From M3007 sp046316495 (GTDB lineage: Bacteria; Bacteroidota; Bacteroidia; Chitinophagales; Saprospiraceae): 64,000 nt of DNA. Shown piece by piece: positions 1 through 8,031 of the stretch. The stretch lies in the NCBI GenBank assembly GCA_046316495.1, contig JBKDAM010000167.1:1-64000 (forward strand). Reading direction: 5' to 3'. Below the pieces are notes generated by a model, which did not search any database, was not told the DNA's origin, and saw nothing but the letters and a program-made list of their open reading frames with translations. The position numbers and the translations under genes were made by a program. The first letter of the stretch is position 1. Each line of letters opens with the position of its first letter.

Positions 1-1680
1 ATGGGCCAGGATCACACGACTCTGATTCACGGCTGAAAAGACGCCCTGACCAAATCGATTATAAAATCCTGCCAGCGTCAATGAGTTAGGCCGCTTTCCA
101 CCAAGCCAAGGTTCTGTAAATGAAATATTGTAGGATTGAAAACGTTCCCCTGCTGATTGTCCCCGAATACTAAATCGTTGACCATCACCTTGTGGAAGCG
201 GATTCCAGGCTTCTCTGTTATTGATATTTCGAACAGAAAAATTATTAAAAGTTACGCCTAACGTTCCAATAATATTTCCACGAGAGGTTAATCCAGCAAT
301 AGCCGGTTGATATCCAGCAGAAAGCTCCAACTGATCGGAAGGCTTTTCCTCCACGGTATATTCAATGTCCACCGTTCCACGATCTGGATTAACCGGGGTG
401 TTTATTCCTAAATTTTCTTGGTTGAAATACCCTAAGTTAATAATTTCTCGTTGAGAACGGATGATATCGGATCGGCTGAATTTATCACCAGGTCGGGTGT
501 ATAACTCTCGACGAATAACATGCTCATGTGTGCGATCATTTCCCTTAATGATTACTCGATCTATTGTAGCTTGCGGTCCCTCATATATTCGAAGTTCAAG
601 ATCGATAGAATCATTGTCAATTGCGGTCTCTACTGGATCCACCCGGAAAAATAAATAACCATTGTCCAGATATAAGGATGAAATATCCCTTCCATCTTGA
701 CTGAAGGACAGGCGAGTATCCAATAGCTCTTGATTATAAACATCTCCCTTATTGATCCCCAATACTTGCGCTAAATATCTAGTCTCATAAATCGTATTCC
801 CTTTCCATGCAATATCTCTAAAATAGTACCGCTTACCCTCATCAACGGTCAGGTGTATACGAAGTTTACCTTTATCATCTCTCCATATACTGTCATTTGA
901 AATCCGTGCGTCTCTGAAACCAATGGTATTGTAATACGCTTCGATTTTTTCTTTATCCTCCTCATACTCCTTTCTCACTAGCTTTGATTTTTTAAATATA
1001 CGCTTTGTTCTAGCGGTCCCCTTCATTTTTTTCCGAAGTACCCTAGCCTTTACATTGTTATTTCCGCTAAAAGTAATATCACTTATTTTTACTCGTTTTC
1101 CTCTTTGAATATCAAACTCAAGTCGTACCCCATTGACACTTTTTTCATCTGGAAACTCCTTAACAGAAACTTGTGCGGCTCTATATCCTTTTTCAACAAA
1201 ATAATTCTCAAGTGCATACTTTAGGGATGCTTTAGAGTTATTTGTTAAAATTGTACCCTTTTGTATGTACTTGTTGATAATTTCATTCAAATCATCATGC
1301 TTGCTCTTTTTTACACCCAAAAAGGAGTGCCGCATATATCGAGGCAGTTCTTTTACCTTTATCTCTAGAAAAACAAGATTCCCCTGAGTCCGTTGTTGCA
1401 AAACCTCCACATCTGTAAACAGCTTCAAATCCCAGAGCGTTCGAACTGCTTTGGTAACCTGTTGACCAGGAATACGAATTTTATCCCCGACCCTTAAACC
1501 GGATAAAGAAATAATTGCATTGGGGTCCGCAAATTGGGCACCCACTACCCTAATTCCCCCAATTTCATATTCTTTGGGTTGGTCATAAGGTAAAATTGAG
1601 ACGGTCGAATCTGGGACTTGCGCCTTTAACGCTATTGAGAAAACGAAAAAAACTAGAAGGCCGGATAATTTAATATTCAT
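1..1680 (-). CDS. bamA: Outer membrane protein assembly factor BamA (3' end cut by window edge)
   Basis: Central subunit of the machine that inserts beta-barrel proteins in the outer membrane. The frame is open from ATG at 1680 to base 1 (560 codons) and continues beyond the window. It shows a signal peptide (about residues 1-21, ending ALKAQ), several POTRA-type repeats over roughly residues 38-430 (e.g. GLRVGDKI, FDIQRGKRVKI, LTVDEGKRYYFRDI, YEGPQATIDRVIIKGN), then the start of the Omp85 barrel with the family-typical SFTEPWLGGKRPNSL stretch near residue 530. It lies 51 bases downstream of surA on the same strand, which fits an outer-membrane biogenesis operon. TamA-like or Omp85 paralogues are alternatives, but the POTRA number and barrel entry favour BamA. 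Confidence 0.9.
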   Translation of the reverse strand, partial: MNIKLSGLLVFFVFSIALKAQVPDSTVSILPYDQPKEYEIGGIRVVGAQFADPNAIISLSGLRVGDKIRIPGQQVTKAVRTLWDLKLFTDVEVLQQRTQGNLVFLEIKVKELPRYMRHSFLGVKKSKHDDLNEIINKYIQKGTILTNNSKASLKYALENYFVEKGYRAAQVSVKEFPDEKSVNGVRLEFDIQRGKRVKISDITFSGNNNVKARVLRKKMKGTARTKRIFKKSKLVRKEYEEDKEKIEAYYNTIGFRDARISNDSIWRDDKGKLRIHLTVDEGKRYYFRDIAWKGNTIYETRYLAQVLGINKGDVYNQELLDTRLSFSQDGRDISSLYLDNGYLFFRVDPVETAIDNDSIDLELRIYEGPQATIDRVIIKGNDRTHEHVIRRELYTRPGDKFSRSDIIRSQREIINLGYFNQENLGINTPVNPDRGTVDIEYTVEEKPSDQLELSAGYQPAIAGLTSRGNIIGTLGVTFNNFSVRNINNREAWNPLPQGDGQRFSIRGQSAGERFQSYNISFTEPWLGGKRPNSLTLAGFYNRFGQGVFSAVNQSRVILAH

Positions 1681-1731
1681 GTGAGTTTATTTGCTGTGCA
1701 AGGTTGGAAAGGACCTCTTCCAAATGATCTA

Positions 1732-3102
1732 TTAATTAGATTGATTTAACATTTCCTCTATTTCTGGACACTTGGCAAACAGCGCGTCAACAGATAAAAA
1801 TGTTGAACGGAGGCGTTCCGTAACCCATTTATCCACGTAAAATGCTTTTTTCTGCTCAAGAGCCGCTGTTTGAATCTTATTGTAATCCTGTTTTAGATTG
1901 GCCTTGTGTGGCTTTGTTCTACTTTGTAATAATATAATTCTGAAGTACTTACCTCCATCTGGCGCTCGGAAAGGACTTGGTTCAGAAATAGCACCCTCCT
2001 TCAACCCATCAATAGCAAAAAAAACATCTGTATCAAGGTCTGCAACTTCAAAAAATGTATTACCGGAACGGGGATTTGTCACCCTTCCATCATTGTGATA
2101 GCTTTGAGTGTTTTTATCTCCAAACTTCTTTACTGCCAATCCAAATGAAAGACTGTCTTTAACAATCAGATTTCGAATAGAATCTAATTTCAAACGTGCA
2201 AGATCTAAATCAGCCTCTGTAATTTCGGGCCGAACAAGAATGTGGCGAGCATGGACAAGGTTGCCTCTCCTCTCTAACAACTGAATAATATGAAAACCAA
2301 ACTCTGTTTCAACAATATCACTTAATTCGTTTTTTTCTAAGTTATAACAAGTAGCTTCAAACTCAGGAACAAATGTCCCACGCTTTTGCCAACCTAAATC
2401 ACCACCCTGAGAACCAGATCCTGAATCATCACTGAATTTTTTAGCTAGATCTGCAAAAACCTCACCATCTAGTATTCGCTGGCGAAGTCCTTCAGCTTTA
2501 TCACGCGCTCTTTTTTTCTCCTCCTCGTTCACGCTAGGTTTGTAAACCAATTCTCTAATTTCTACCTCAGAATTAAAATATGGTAAGGAGTCTTTTGGTA
2601 TTCTATCGTAGAAGGATTTAACTTCGGAAGGGGTTACACTCGCTTTTCCAGTTATGGTGCCTTGCATTCGCTCTGAAAGCAATTGATTGCGCATGTCATT
2701 CCGCATTTGTTCTTTCATATCTGTTACCGACTGTCCATAATACTCTTGCAATGCGGCTTCATCTTGATTAAAATAGGTTAATAATCGATCAATACGGGCA
2801 TTTAATTGATTTTCTACTTCTTCATCCTTAACCTCAATCGAATCTAATTTTGCTTGGTTCACCAATAACTTCGTCACTATTATGCTTTGTAGCGCTGTAC
2901 AGGCATAATCAATTTTACCCTCTGGATTTTGCTGTTTTGCATAGTTTGCCTGTTCTTCCACCTCACTAAGCAGAATGACCTCTCCCCCAACAGTAGCCAC
3001 CACTTTATCGATGATAGCAGGTTGTGCCACCAACATATAGGACAGGAGGGTAAGCAACGATACTCCCAATAAGCGACGCATTGGCTTAATTGATATACTC
3101 AT
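1732..3102 (-). CDS. surA: Periplasmic peptidyl-prolyl isomerase/chaperone, SurA type
   Basis: Periplasmic chaperone that escorts unfolded outer membrane proteins to BamA. The 456-residue protein has a signal peptide (about 1-26), a SurA N-terminal domain beginning IIDKVVATVGGEVILLSEVE, a first parvulin (PpiC) domain at about 180-278 with GGDLGWQKRGTFVPEFE and EFGFHIIQLLERRG, and a second parvulin-like domain from about 284 (HARHILVRPEITEADLDLA) to 395. This two-rotamase plan matches SurA. It sits between a lipoprotein with a SurA-N-like region and bamA, all on the minus strand with gaps of 17 and 51 bases, so co-transcription is likely. The start follows from the signal peptide. Confidence 0.88.
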   Translation of the reverse strand: MSISIKPMRRLLGVSLLTLLSYMLVAQPAIIDKVVATVGGEVILLSEVEEQANYAKQQNPEGKIDYACTALQSIIVTKLLVNQAKLDSIEVKDEEVENQLNARIDRLLTYFNQDEAALQEYYGQSVTDMKEQMRNDMRNQLLSERMQGTITGKASVTPSEVKSFYDRIPKDSLPYFNSEVEIRELVYKPSVNEEEKKRARDKAEGLRQRILDGEVFADLAKKFSDDSGSGSQGGDLGWQKRGTFVPEFEATCYNLEKNELSDIVETEFGFHIIQLLERRGNLVHARHILVRPEITEADLDLARLKLDSIRNLIVKDSLSFGLAVKKFGDKNTQSYHNDGRVTNPRSGNTFFEVADLDTDVFFAIDGLKEGAISEPSPFRAPDGGKYFRIILLQSRTKPHKANLKQDYNKIQTAALEQKKAFYVDKWVTERLRSTFLSVDALFAKCPEIEEMLNQSN

Positions 3103-3119
3103 AATATCTGTTTAGTTTA

Positions 3120-3956
3120 TCAAAACACTTGAATATTTCCTCTTCTCAACTCATTGTCGTACAAATTGCGCTTCCAGTTGTCTAAGAGTTCTTTTTTTCT
3201 TTTATGTAGAATTACCTGCATAGTTTGTTCCCTCACATATTCAAAAGGTGCTTCCTCCTTTTGACCAATCCAATCAGTAATCCTGTAATAGTAGTAAAAA
3301 CCATCTTCAGACAGAACATCGTCTTTTTTACCTTTTATCTCTCCTCCGGTTAACGTTCCAACAGGTAAAAGTGCGGCTATCTCTTCCAATCGATACCACT
3401 TATTTGGGTCTAGTAAGGAAACAACTGCCCATTGTTGAGCAAAATTTGAAAGAGAAAGCGTTTGACTTTCCTCTCTTGATTTCCAAATTTTATTTAAATC
3501 AGCAATAGGGGCTTCATTAGGAACTTTAAGTAGTTGACATTTAACAATGGTACCCTGAAGCTGAAATTGCTCTTTATTCGACTCATAATAATTACGCAAC
3601 TCTGTATCACTTACTACTGAATCCAATTTTTGAGCTATTAACTGTTCTTCGTAATTAAAACGCACCAATGACGCACGGTAATCCCGCACCAGTTGATCTA
3701 CATTTACATCCTTTGAAATATTTCTCTCTGCCTCATACATCAAAAGCTGATCACTGATCCACCTTTGTACAAAAGCAGCTACTAGAAGTGCGCTGTCTTG
3801 TGGACTAATTCCGTCAGTTATGCTGGTCGGCAACTCTGATTGATACAGCGGTTTATCATAAACCCTAGCGATTTCACGGTCATTTGAACGATCACTAGTA
3901 CCACTGCAAGCATAAAAAATGCTTAAACCGAACAGAAAAGAGATCTTTGTTTGCAT
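3120..3956 (-). CDS. Lipoprotein related to SurA/PpiC N-terminal regions
   Basis: A 278-residue protein placed at the head of the surA-bamA group. The start at 3956 is chosen because it gives a compact lipoprotein signal (MQTKISFLFGLSIFYAC, lipidated Cys17); the longer frame to 3998 puts a 14-residue tail before it. The body is alpha-helical and resembles the N-terminal region of SurA-like proteins (REIARVYDKPLYQSELP, RWISDQLLMYEAERN, ELRNYYESNKEQFQLQG). I do not see a convincing parvulin catalytic domain, so it may be a chaperone without isomerase activity. A -7 box (TACTTTTG on the minus strand, 3976-3983) lies 19 bases upstream. Function is inferred from context. Confidence 0.7.
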   Translation of the reverse strand: MQTKISFLFGLSIFYACSGTSDRSNDREIARVYDKPLYQSELPTSITDGISPQDSALLVAAFVQRWISDQLLMYEAERNISKDVNVDQLVRDYRASLVRFNYEEQLIAQKLDSVVSDTELRNYYESNKEQFQLQGTIVKCQLLKVPNEAPIADLNKIWKSREESQTLSLSNFAQQWAVVSLLDPNKWYRLEEIAALLPVGTLTGGEIKGKKDDVLSEDGFYYYYRITDWIGQKEEAPFEYVREQTMQVILHKRKKELLDNWKRNLYDNELRRGNIQVF

Positions 3957-3975
3957 ATAGCTAAAAAAAACATTG

Positions 3976-3983
3976 CAAAAGTA
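3976..3983 (-). promoter_or_regulatory. Bacteroidota -7 box upstream of the PPIase lipoprotein-surA-bamA group
   Basis: The minus strand reads TACTTTTG, matching the TAnnTTTG -7 consensus of Bacteroidota sigma factor promoters. It is 19 bases before the chosen start at 3956. I found no TTG at the ideal distance upstream, so this is a partial promoter match. Confidence 0.45.
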
Positions 3984-4035
3984 CTTCAATAGCTGCAAAG
4001 TGAGCAGGTTTTCAAGAAGTGATTACCTTTGCCTT

Positions 4036-5079
4036 GTGAAAAAAATCATACAATTCATCTTATTTTTATCCATCGGAGTAGTCATAATGACACTGGTGTA
4101 TCGATCTCAAAATGCTGCATTTATGGAACAATGCGGAATTGATGGTATACCGACCGATAAATGTAGCCTTACAGATAAGTTATTAGCTGATTTTTCAACT
4201 ATTCATCTTGGCTGGTTACTTTCAGTGGTGGGGGCTTTTACGTTGAGTAACGTATTTAGAGCTCTTCGATGGCAGATGATGTTTCCACCTATGGGCTACC
4301 AAACTAAATTCCAAAACGGATTTTTAGCAATTTTATTGGGGTACTTTGCAAACCTTGGACTACCAAGGATGGGTGAAGTAGTCAGAGCTGGAAGTCTTGC
4401 GCGTTATGAAAAAATTCCATTGGAGAAAGTAGTAGGAACAATGGTAGTTGACAGATTAATGGACTTCCTTTGTTTAGGTGTTGTGATGGGGCTGGCATTT
4501 GCTTTCCAAGGTGGTACTCTATTACAATTTTTATCACAAAACACCACCGATACTACTGGAGATTCAATTACCCGAGATCAAATAATATATTGGCTGATTG
4601 GGGTTATTTCAATATTGCTTCTAAGTGTATGGCTTCTGCGGTTTAAGCTAATGAAAACCAAATTATTCATCATTTTTGAGGGACTCCTTTTGGGTTTCCG
4701 AGATGGATTAAGAAGTGTATTTCACCTTGAAAAACCTTGGTTGTTTATACTGTATTCTGTCGGAATATGGGTAATGTTTTACTTCCAATGTTATTGGAAT
4801 CTTTTGGCCTTTCCCCCAACAGCCCAACTTGGGATGCAGGCGGCAATTATGGTTTTCGTATTTGGCACACTTGGTTTCGTAATTCCTTCTCCAGGGGGTA
4901 TGGGAACCTTTCACGCCCTTACCATTGCTGGATTAGCACTATACGGAGTAAGTGGAAGTGATGGATTTTCTTACGCCAATATTGCTTTTTTCACAATTCA
5001 AATTTTTTATAATATTATCGGAGGGATAATTTCGTTAATTCTATTACCTATAATAAATAAGGTAAATGCCGATAAATAA
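4036..5079 (+). CDS. Polytopic membrane protein, lysylphosphatidylglycerol synthase TM region family (UPF0104/AglD-like)
   Basis: Inner membrane protein of the LPG_synthase_TM (YbhN/AglD-like, flippase-like) family, about 347 residues with six to eight hydrophobic segments. The family signature is clear: FLAILLGYFANLGLPRMGEVVRAG followed by the E-K-I-P...VDRLMDF stretch, and a late glycine-rich FVIPSPGGMGTFHALT segment. No soluble aminoacyl-transferase domain follows, so lysyl-PG synthesis itself is unlikely; such stand-alone proteins are thought to act on lipids or lipid-linked carriers. The GTG at 4036 is chosen because it opens the first transmembrane helix (KKIIQFILFLSIGVVIM); the first ATG (4087) would cut that helix. 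A TACCTTTG box at 4024-4031 ends only four bases before the GTG. Confidence 0.75.
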   Translation: MKKIIQFILFLSIGVVIMTLVYRSQNAAFMEQCGIDGIPTDKCSLTDKLLADFSTIHLGWLLSVVGAFTLSNVFRALRWQMMFPPMGYQTKFQNGFLAILLGYFANLGLPRMGEVVRAGSLARYEKIPLEKVVGTMVVDRLMDFLCLGVVMGLAFAFQGGTLLQFLSQNTTDTTGDSITRDQIIYWLIGVISILLLSVWLLRFKLMKTKLFIIFEGLLLGFRDGLRSVFHLEKPWLFILYSVGIWVMFYFQCYWNLLAFPPTAQLGMQAAIMVFVFGTLGFVIPSPGGMGTFHALTIAGLALYGVSGSDGFSYANIAFFTIQIFYNIIGGIISLILLPIINKVNADK

Positions 5080-5083
5080 TTAC

Positions 5084-5129
5084 AAAAAAGGGGAGCTTAT
5101 CCACGAAATAGAAAAGCTCCCCCTTTTTT
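5084..5129. terminator. Bidirectional terminator between the LPG-synthase-like gene and nusA
   Basis: Inverted repeat with arms 5084-5098 (A-run then GGGGAGCTT) and 5114-5129 (AAGCTCCCCC then T-run), one bulged C. It has a T-run on both strands and serves the convergent gene ends at 5079 (+) and 5129 (-). Confidence 0.85.
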
Positions 5130-6370
5130 TATTCTTCAAATTCTGAGGAAAGGATTCGGATAACTTCGTCAACAGTTTCCTCCTCTAAATCGGTCCTTCT
5201 CAAAATTTCTTCCTTACTTAATTCGAGAATTTGCCTTGCCGTATCACAACCAATTGATTTAAACGCTTCAATTACCCACGGATCAATTGCATCTGAAAAC
5301 TCCTCGAGTTCAACATCATCAATCTCAAATCCATTTTCCTGATTTCGATATACATCAATCTCGTATCCCGTAAGTTTAGACGCGAGTTTAATATTGGTAC
5401 CACTTTTACCAATGGCCAAACTAACTTGATCGGGTTCTAAAAATACGCTAACCCGCATTTTTTCCTGATTGATATCCATATGGGATATTTTCGCAGGTGT
5501 AAGGGCACGCTGAATGTATAACTGAAGATTGTTCGTATAATTAATGATGTCTATATTCTCATTTCTAAGCTCACGAACTATACCATGAATACGACTGCCC
5601 TTCATACCCACACATGCACCAACCGGGTCAATTCGCTCATCGTGGCTTTCCACGGCAACCTTAGCACGCTCACCTGGAAGACGAACGATATTCTTAATTT
5701 CAATAATTCCATCTTCTATCTCAGGCACCTCTGCTTCCAAAAGTTTTGACAAAAATCCCGGATCAATTCTACTTACCATAACATAAGGTGTATTGTTGCG
5801 CATCTCTACCTTTTTAATGATTCCACGAACAACATCCCCTTTTCTATAATAATCGCCTTTAATCATCTCTGTCCTCGGTAACACCAACTCATTACCCGTT
5901 GCATCGTCCACAAGCAATAAGTCTTTCTTCATCACCTGGTTCACCTCTCCTATTACAACATCCCCAACCTTTTCTGAGTATCGACGGAAAATATCATCTT
6001 TTTCCAACTCCATAATCCGGGAGACTAAGGTTTGCCTAGCTGCCATGATAGCTCTCCGACCAAAATCTTCAATGGAAAGCTGCTCATAACACTCTTCCCC
6101 CACCGTTACGCTTTCATCAATAGTATGTGCTTCGCTTTCACTCACTTGTGAATGTTCATCTGTAACCTCACCATCTTGTACCACCTCCCGAACACGCCAG
6201 ATCTCTAAGTCGCCATTGTCGGTATTAACAATAACATCAAAGTTTTCATCAGAACCATATTTCTTTTTAATCAACGTTCGAAATACGTCTTCGAGCACCC
6301 TAACCATGGTAGGACGATCAATATCCTTTCCTGTTTTAAATTCAGAAAATACTTCAACTAAATTAATCAT
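5129..6370 (-). CDS. nusA: Transcription termination/antitermination factor NusA
   Basis: RNA polymerase-binding factor acting in pausing, termination and antitermination. The 413-residue protein has the NusA N-terminal domain, an S1 domain at about 130-200 (GDVVIGEVNQVMKKDLLLVD), the KH1 entry DPVGACVGMKGSRIHGIVRE and KH2 with EPDQVSLAIGKSGTNIKLA, and a short C-terminal HhH-like region (about 365-413, CDTARQILELSKEEILRRT). Length matches Bacteroidota NusA, which lack the long gammaproteobacterial repeats. It starts three bases after rimP, the usual pairing. Unusually infB does not follow: a terminator lies immediately downstream. Confidence 0.96.
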   Translation of the reverse strand: MINLVEVFSEFKTGKDIDRPTMVRVLEDVFRTLIKKKYGSDENFDVIVNTDNGDLEIWRVREVVQDGEVTDEHSQVSESEAHTIDESVTVGEECYEQLSIEDFGRRAIMAARQTLVSRIMELEKDDIFRRYSEKVGDVVIGEVNQVMKKDLLLVDDATGNELVLPRTEMIKGDYYRKGDVVRGIIKKVEMRNNTPYVMVSRIDPGFLSKLLEAEVPEIEDGIIEIKNIVRLPGERAKVAVESHDERIDPVGACVGMKGSRIHGIVRELRNENIDIINYTNNLQLYIQRALTPAKISHMDINQEKMRVSVFLEPDQVSLAIGKSGTNIKLASKLTGYEIDVYRNQENGFEIDDVELEEFSDAIDPWVIEAFKSIGCDTARQILELSKEEILRRTDLEEETVDEVIRILSSEFEE

Positions 6371-6373
6371 AGT

Positions 6374-6856
6374 TTAAAATTCAATTTTGACTATTGCCTT
6401 TTCAATATTATCAAATGCAATCGATGTTTCGACCTGCTTTTTTACTTTTTTCTTACCATCTCGCTCAATAACTTCATTGACAAGAATAATTTGATCATCC
6501 TTAACCCCTTGAAGGGTTCCAGAAACTTTTGACTTATCACTATTCAATACAACTTCCATCTTTCTTCCGATATTCTTTACGTACTGCCGTTGAAACTTCA
6601 GTGGCCTGCTTATCCCTGGGCTACTTACCTCTAGTACGTACTTTTCACCCAACCAGCCACCTGCATCAATAAATCCCTCTAAATACCTGCTTAACTTTTG
6701 ACATTTTTCAAAAGTCATTCCAGAATCACTATCTAAAAAGATATATAACTTGTTGGAGGGCTTCAATTCTATTTCTACAACAAAGCAATCTAAAAAAGCT
6801 TCATCTGTAGAAAATTTCTCTTCAAGGAGTTGATTTATTCTTTCTGTAAGTTCCAT
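6374..6856 (-). CDS. rimP: Ribosome maturation factor RimP
   Basis: Assembly factor for the 30S subunit. The start at 6856 gives 160 residues (MELTERINQLLEEKF), the normal size; an in-frame ATG at 6904 would place the whole leader hairpin inside the gene. Typical features are FVVEIELKPSNKLYIFLDSD, the conserved C..LSRYLEGFID segment, and YVLEVSSPGISRPLKFQRQY, the family hallmark. It is the first gene of a rimP-nusA unit with its own promoter about 60 bases upstream and a terminator-like hairpin in the leader. Confidence 0.95.
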   Translation of the reverse strand: MELTERINQLLEEKFSTDEAFLDCFVVEIELKPSNKLYIFLDSDSGMTFEKCQKLSRYLEGFIDAGGWLGEKYVLEVSSPGISRPLKFQRQYVKNIGRKMEVVLNSDKSKVSGTLQGVKDDQIILVNEVIERDGKKKVKKQVETSIAFDNIEKAIVKIEF

Positions 6857-6857
6857 A

Positions 6858-6891
6858 ATATATAAAAGAAAAGGGAGCCGATCGGGCTCCC
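6858..6891 (-). terminator. Attenuator-like hairpin in the rimP-nusA leader
   Basis: On the minus strand GGGAGCC (6891-6885) pairs perfectly with GGCTCCC (6879-6873) around a five-base loop, followed by TTTTCTTTTATA (6872-6861), ending just before the rimP ATG at 6856. This is the form of an intrinsic terminator, yet it lies between promoter and first gene with no minus-strand gene upstream to terminate. I infer transcriptional attenuation of rimP-nusA; NusA acts on this class of signal, so autoregulation is possible. Confidence 0.6.
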
Positions 6892-6918
6892 TCACAATCC
6901 ACATAATCTATTACCATG

Positions 6919-6948
6919 CAAAGGTAAGGCAATTGATCAAATTTACAA
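6919..6948 (-). promoter_or_regulatory. Promoter of rimP-nusA (TTG-N19-TACCTTTG)
   Basis: The minus strand reads TTG (6948-6946), a 19-base spacer, then TACCTTTG (6926-6919). Both boxes and spacing fit the Bacteroidota -33/-7 consensus. Transcription would begin near 6912, giving a leader of about 55 bases that contains the hairpin. Confidence 0.7.
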
Positions 6949-7025
6949 GTAACGCCAATAATTTGAACAAAAACAAAAACGTTTAAAATCTTGCTCTTTT
7001 TTAAAACAAATTGTTTTTATATTCT

Positions 7026-7033
7026 TATCTTTG
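7026..7033 (+). promoter_or_regulatory. -7 box upstream of the glucosaminidase gene
   Basis: TATCTTTG matches TAnnTTTG, 92 bases before the ATG at 7126. No -33 TTG at ideal spacing was found. Confidence 0.4.
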
Positions 7034-7125
7034 TCTCTCTAATTATTTCACACATATTCTTTTTTCCTTAAAAGATTCATTACCAATAATTAAAACGTTG
7101 TTATATCACTCTAATTGTACTGACT

Positions 7126-7986
7126 ATGAGCTTAGGAAAAACACTTTACGAAAACGAACAAGAAGGATTTATCAAACGTCCAAAAGAAATAAAAAAAACA
7201 AAACGCCCTACTAATAAAATAATTCAAGTTGCTTCTCAAAAGGATACAAATTCGACAGAATATTTACTTTCACAGCTTTGGTATAGAATTAGACCAAGTT
7301 GGACGAGTTTAAAATACTTCTGCTGTACGGTCTTCACAAAAGACAATATTCTACGATTGACAATTCTTACCAGTTTGGCTTACTTTGTTCTATTTTACAA
7401 TCAGAAAGAAGATACACCTATTTTCGTAGAACGAAATGAAACTGCTTCGATCATAGAACTGGAAAAACCGAGTCTTAAAAAAGAAAAAAAAGTAATCAAA
7501 AAAGCAAAGAACGAAAATGCTCCTATTGATGGGAAAGAACTCGTGGCCTATGACGCTGAGAAATATATAAAAAGATTTTCAACGATTGCAAAAACAGAAC
7601 AGAAAAAGCATGGGATTCCAGCCAGCATTTCGCTTGCACAAGGGCTGATTGAAAGCAGAGCAGGTACTAGTAAACTCGCTACTAAAAACAATAATCATTT
7701 TGGAATGAAATGCTTTTCTAAAAATTGTTCAAAAGGCCATTGCACTAATCATACAGATGATACCCACAAAGATTTTTTTAGAAAATATCAAGACCCTCTA
7801 GATAGCTGGAAAGACCATAGTCGAATGCTTTCTCAAGGGAGGTATTCCAAACTAAAAAAATATGGAAATGACTATAAAAAATGGGCTTACGGGTTAAAAT
7901 CCATTGGTTATGCAACAGACAAGCAATACGCGGAAAAACTGATTGGGGTTATTGAAAAATATCAACTTAATAGGTTTGATCAATAA
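7126..7986 (+). CDS. Membrane-anchored glucosaminidase (FlgJ/LytG-like, GH73)
   Basis: Peptidoglycan hydrolase predicted to cleave between N-acetylglucosamine and muramic acid. The 286-residue protein has a lysine-rich cytoplasmic N-terminus, one transmembrane helix at about 75-91 (ILRLTILTSLAYFVLFY), a charged linker, then a glucosaminidase domain from about 143 to 280. Motifs: GIPASISLAQGLIESRAG with the candidate catalytic Glu176, NNNHFGMKC, and RMLSQGRYSKLKKYG. A single-pass anchored form is common in Bacteroidota. It faces the minus-strand rimP operon with its own upstream -7 box and ends at a strong terminator. Confidence 0.85.
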   Translation: MSLGKTLYENEQEGFIKRPKEIKKTKRPTNKIIQVASQKDTNSTEYLLSQLWYRIRPSWTSLKYFCCTVFTKDNILRLTILTSLAYFVLFYNQKEDTPIFVERNETASIIELEKPSLKKEKKVIKKAKNENAPIDGKELVAYDAEKYIKRFSTIAKTEQKKHGIPASISLAQGLIESRAGTSKLATKNNNHFGMKCFSKNCSKGHCTNHTDDTHKDFFRKYQDPLDSWKDHSRMLSQGRYSKLKKYGNDYKKWAYGLKSIGYATDKQYAEKLIGVIEKYQLNRFDQ

Positions 7987-7988
7987 AA

Positions 7989-8020
7989 TAGGGTCCGCTT
8001 GAATTATCAAGCGGACCCTA
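7989..8020. terminator. Terminator hairpin between convergent glucosaminidase and amylase genes
   Basis: Perfect 14-bp stem (7989-8002 with 8007-8020, GGGTCCGCTTGA core) and a four-base loop, between stop codons at 7986 (+) and 8032 (-). U-runs are weak, so read it as a bidirectional transcript end. Confidence 0.75.
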
Positions 8021-8031
8021 AACCTTTGATA

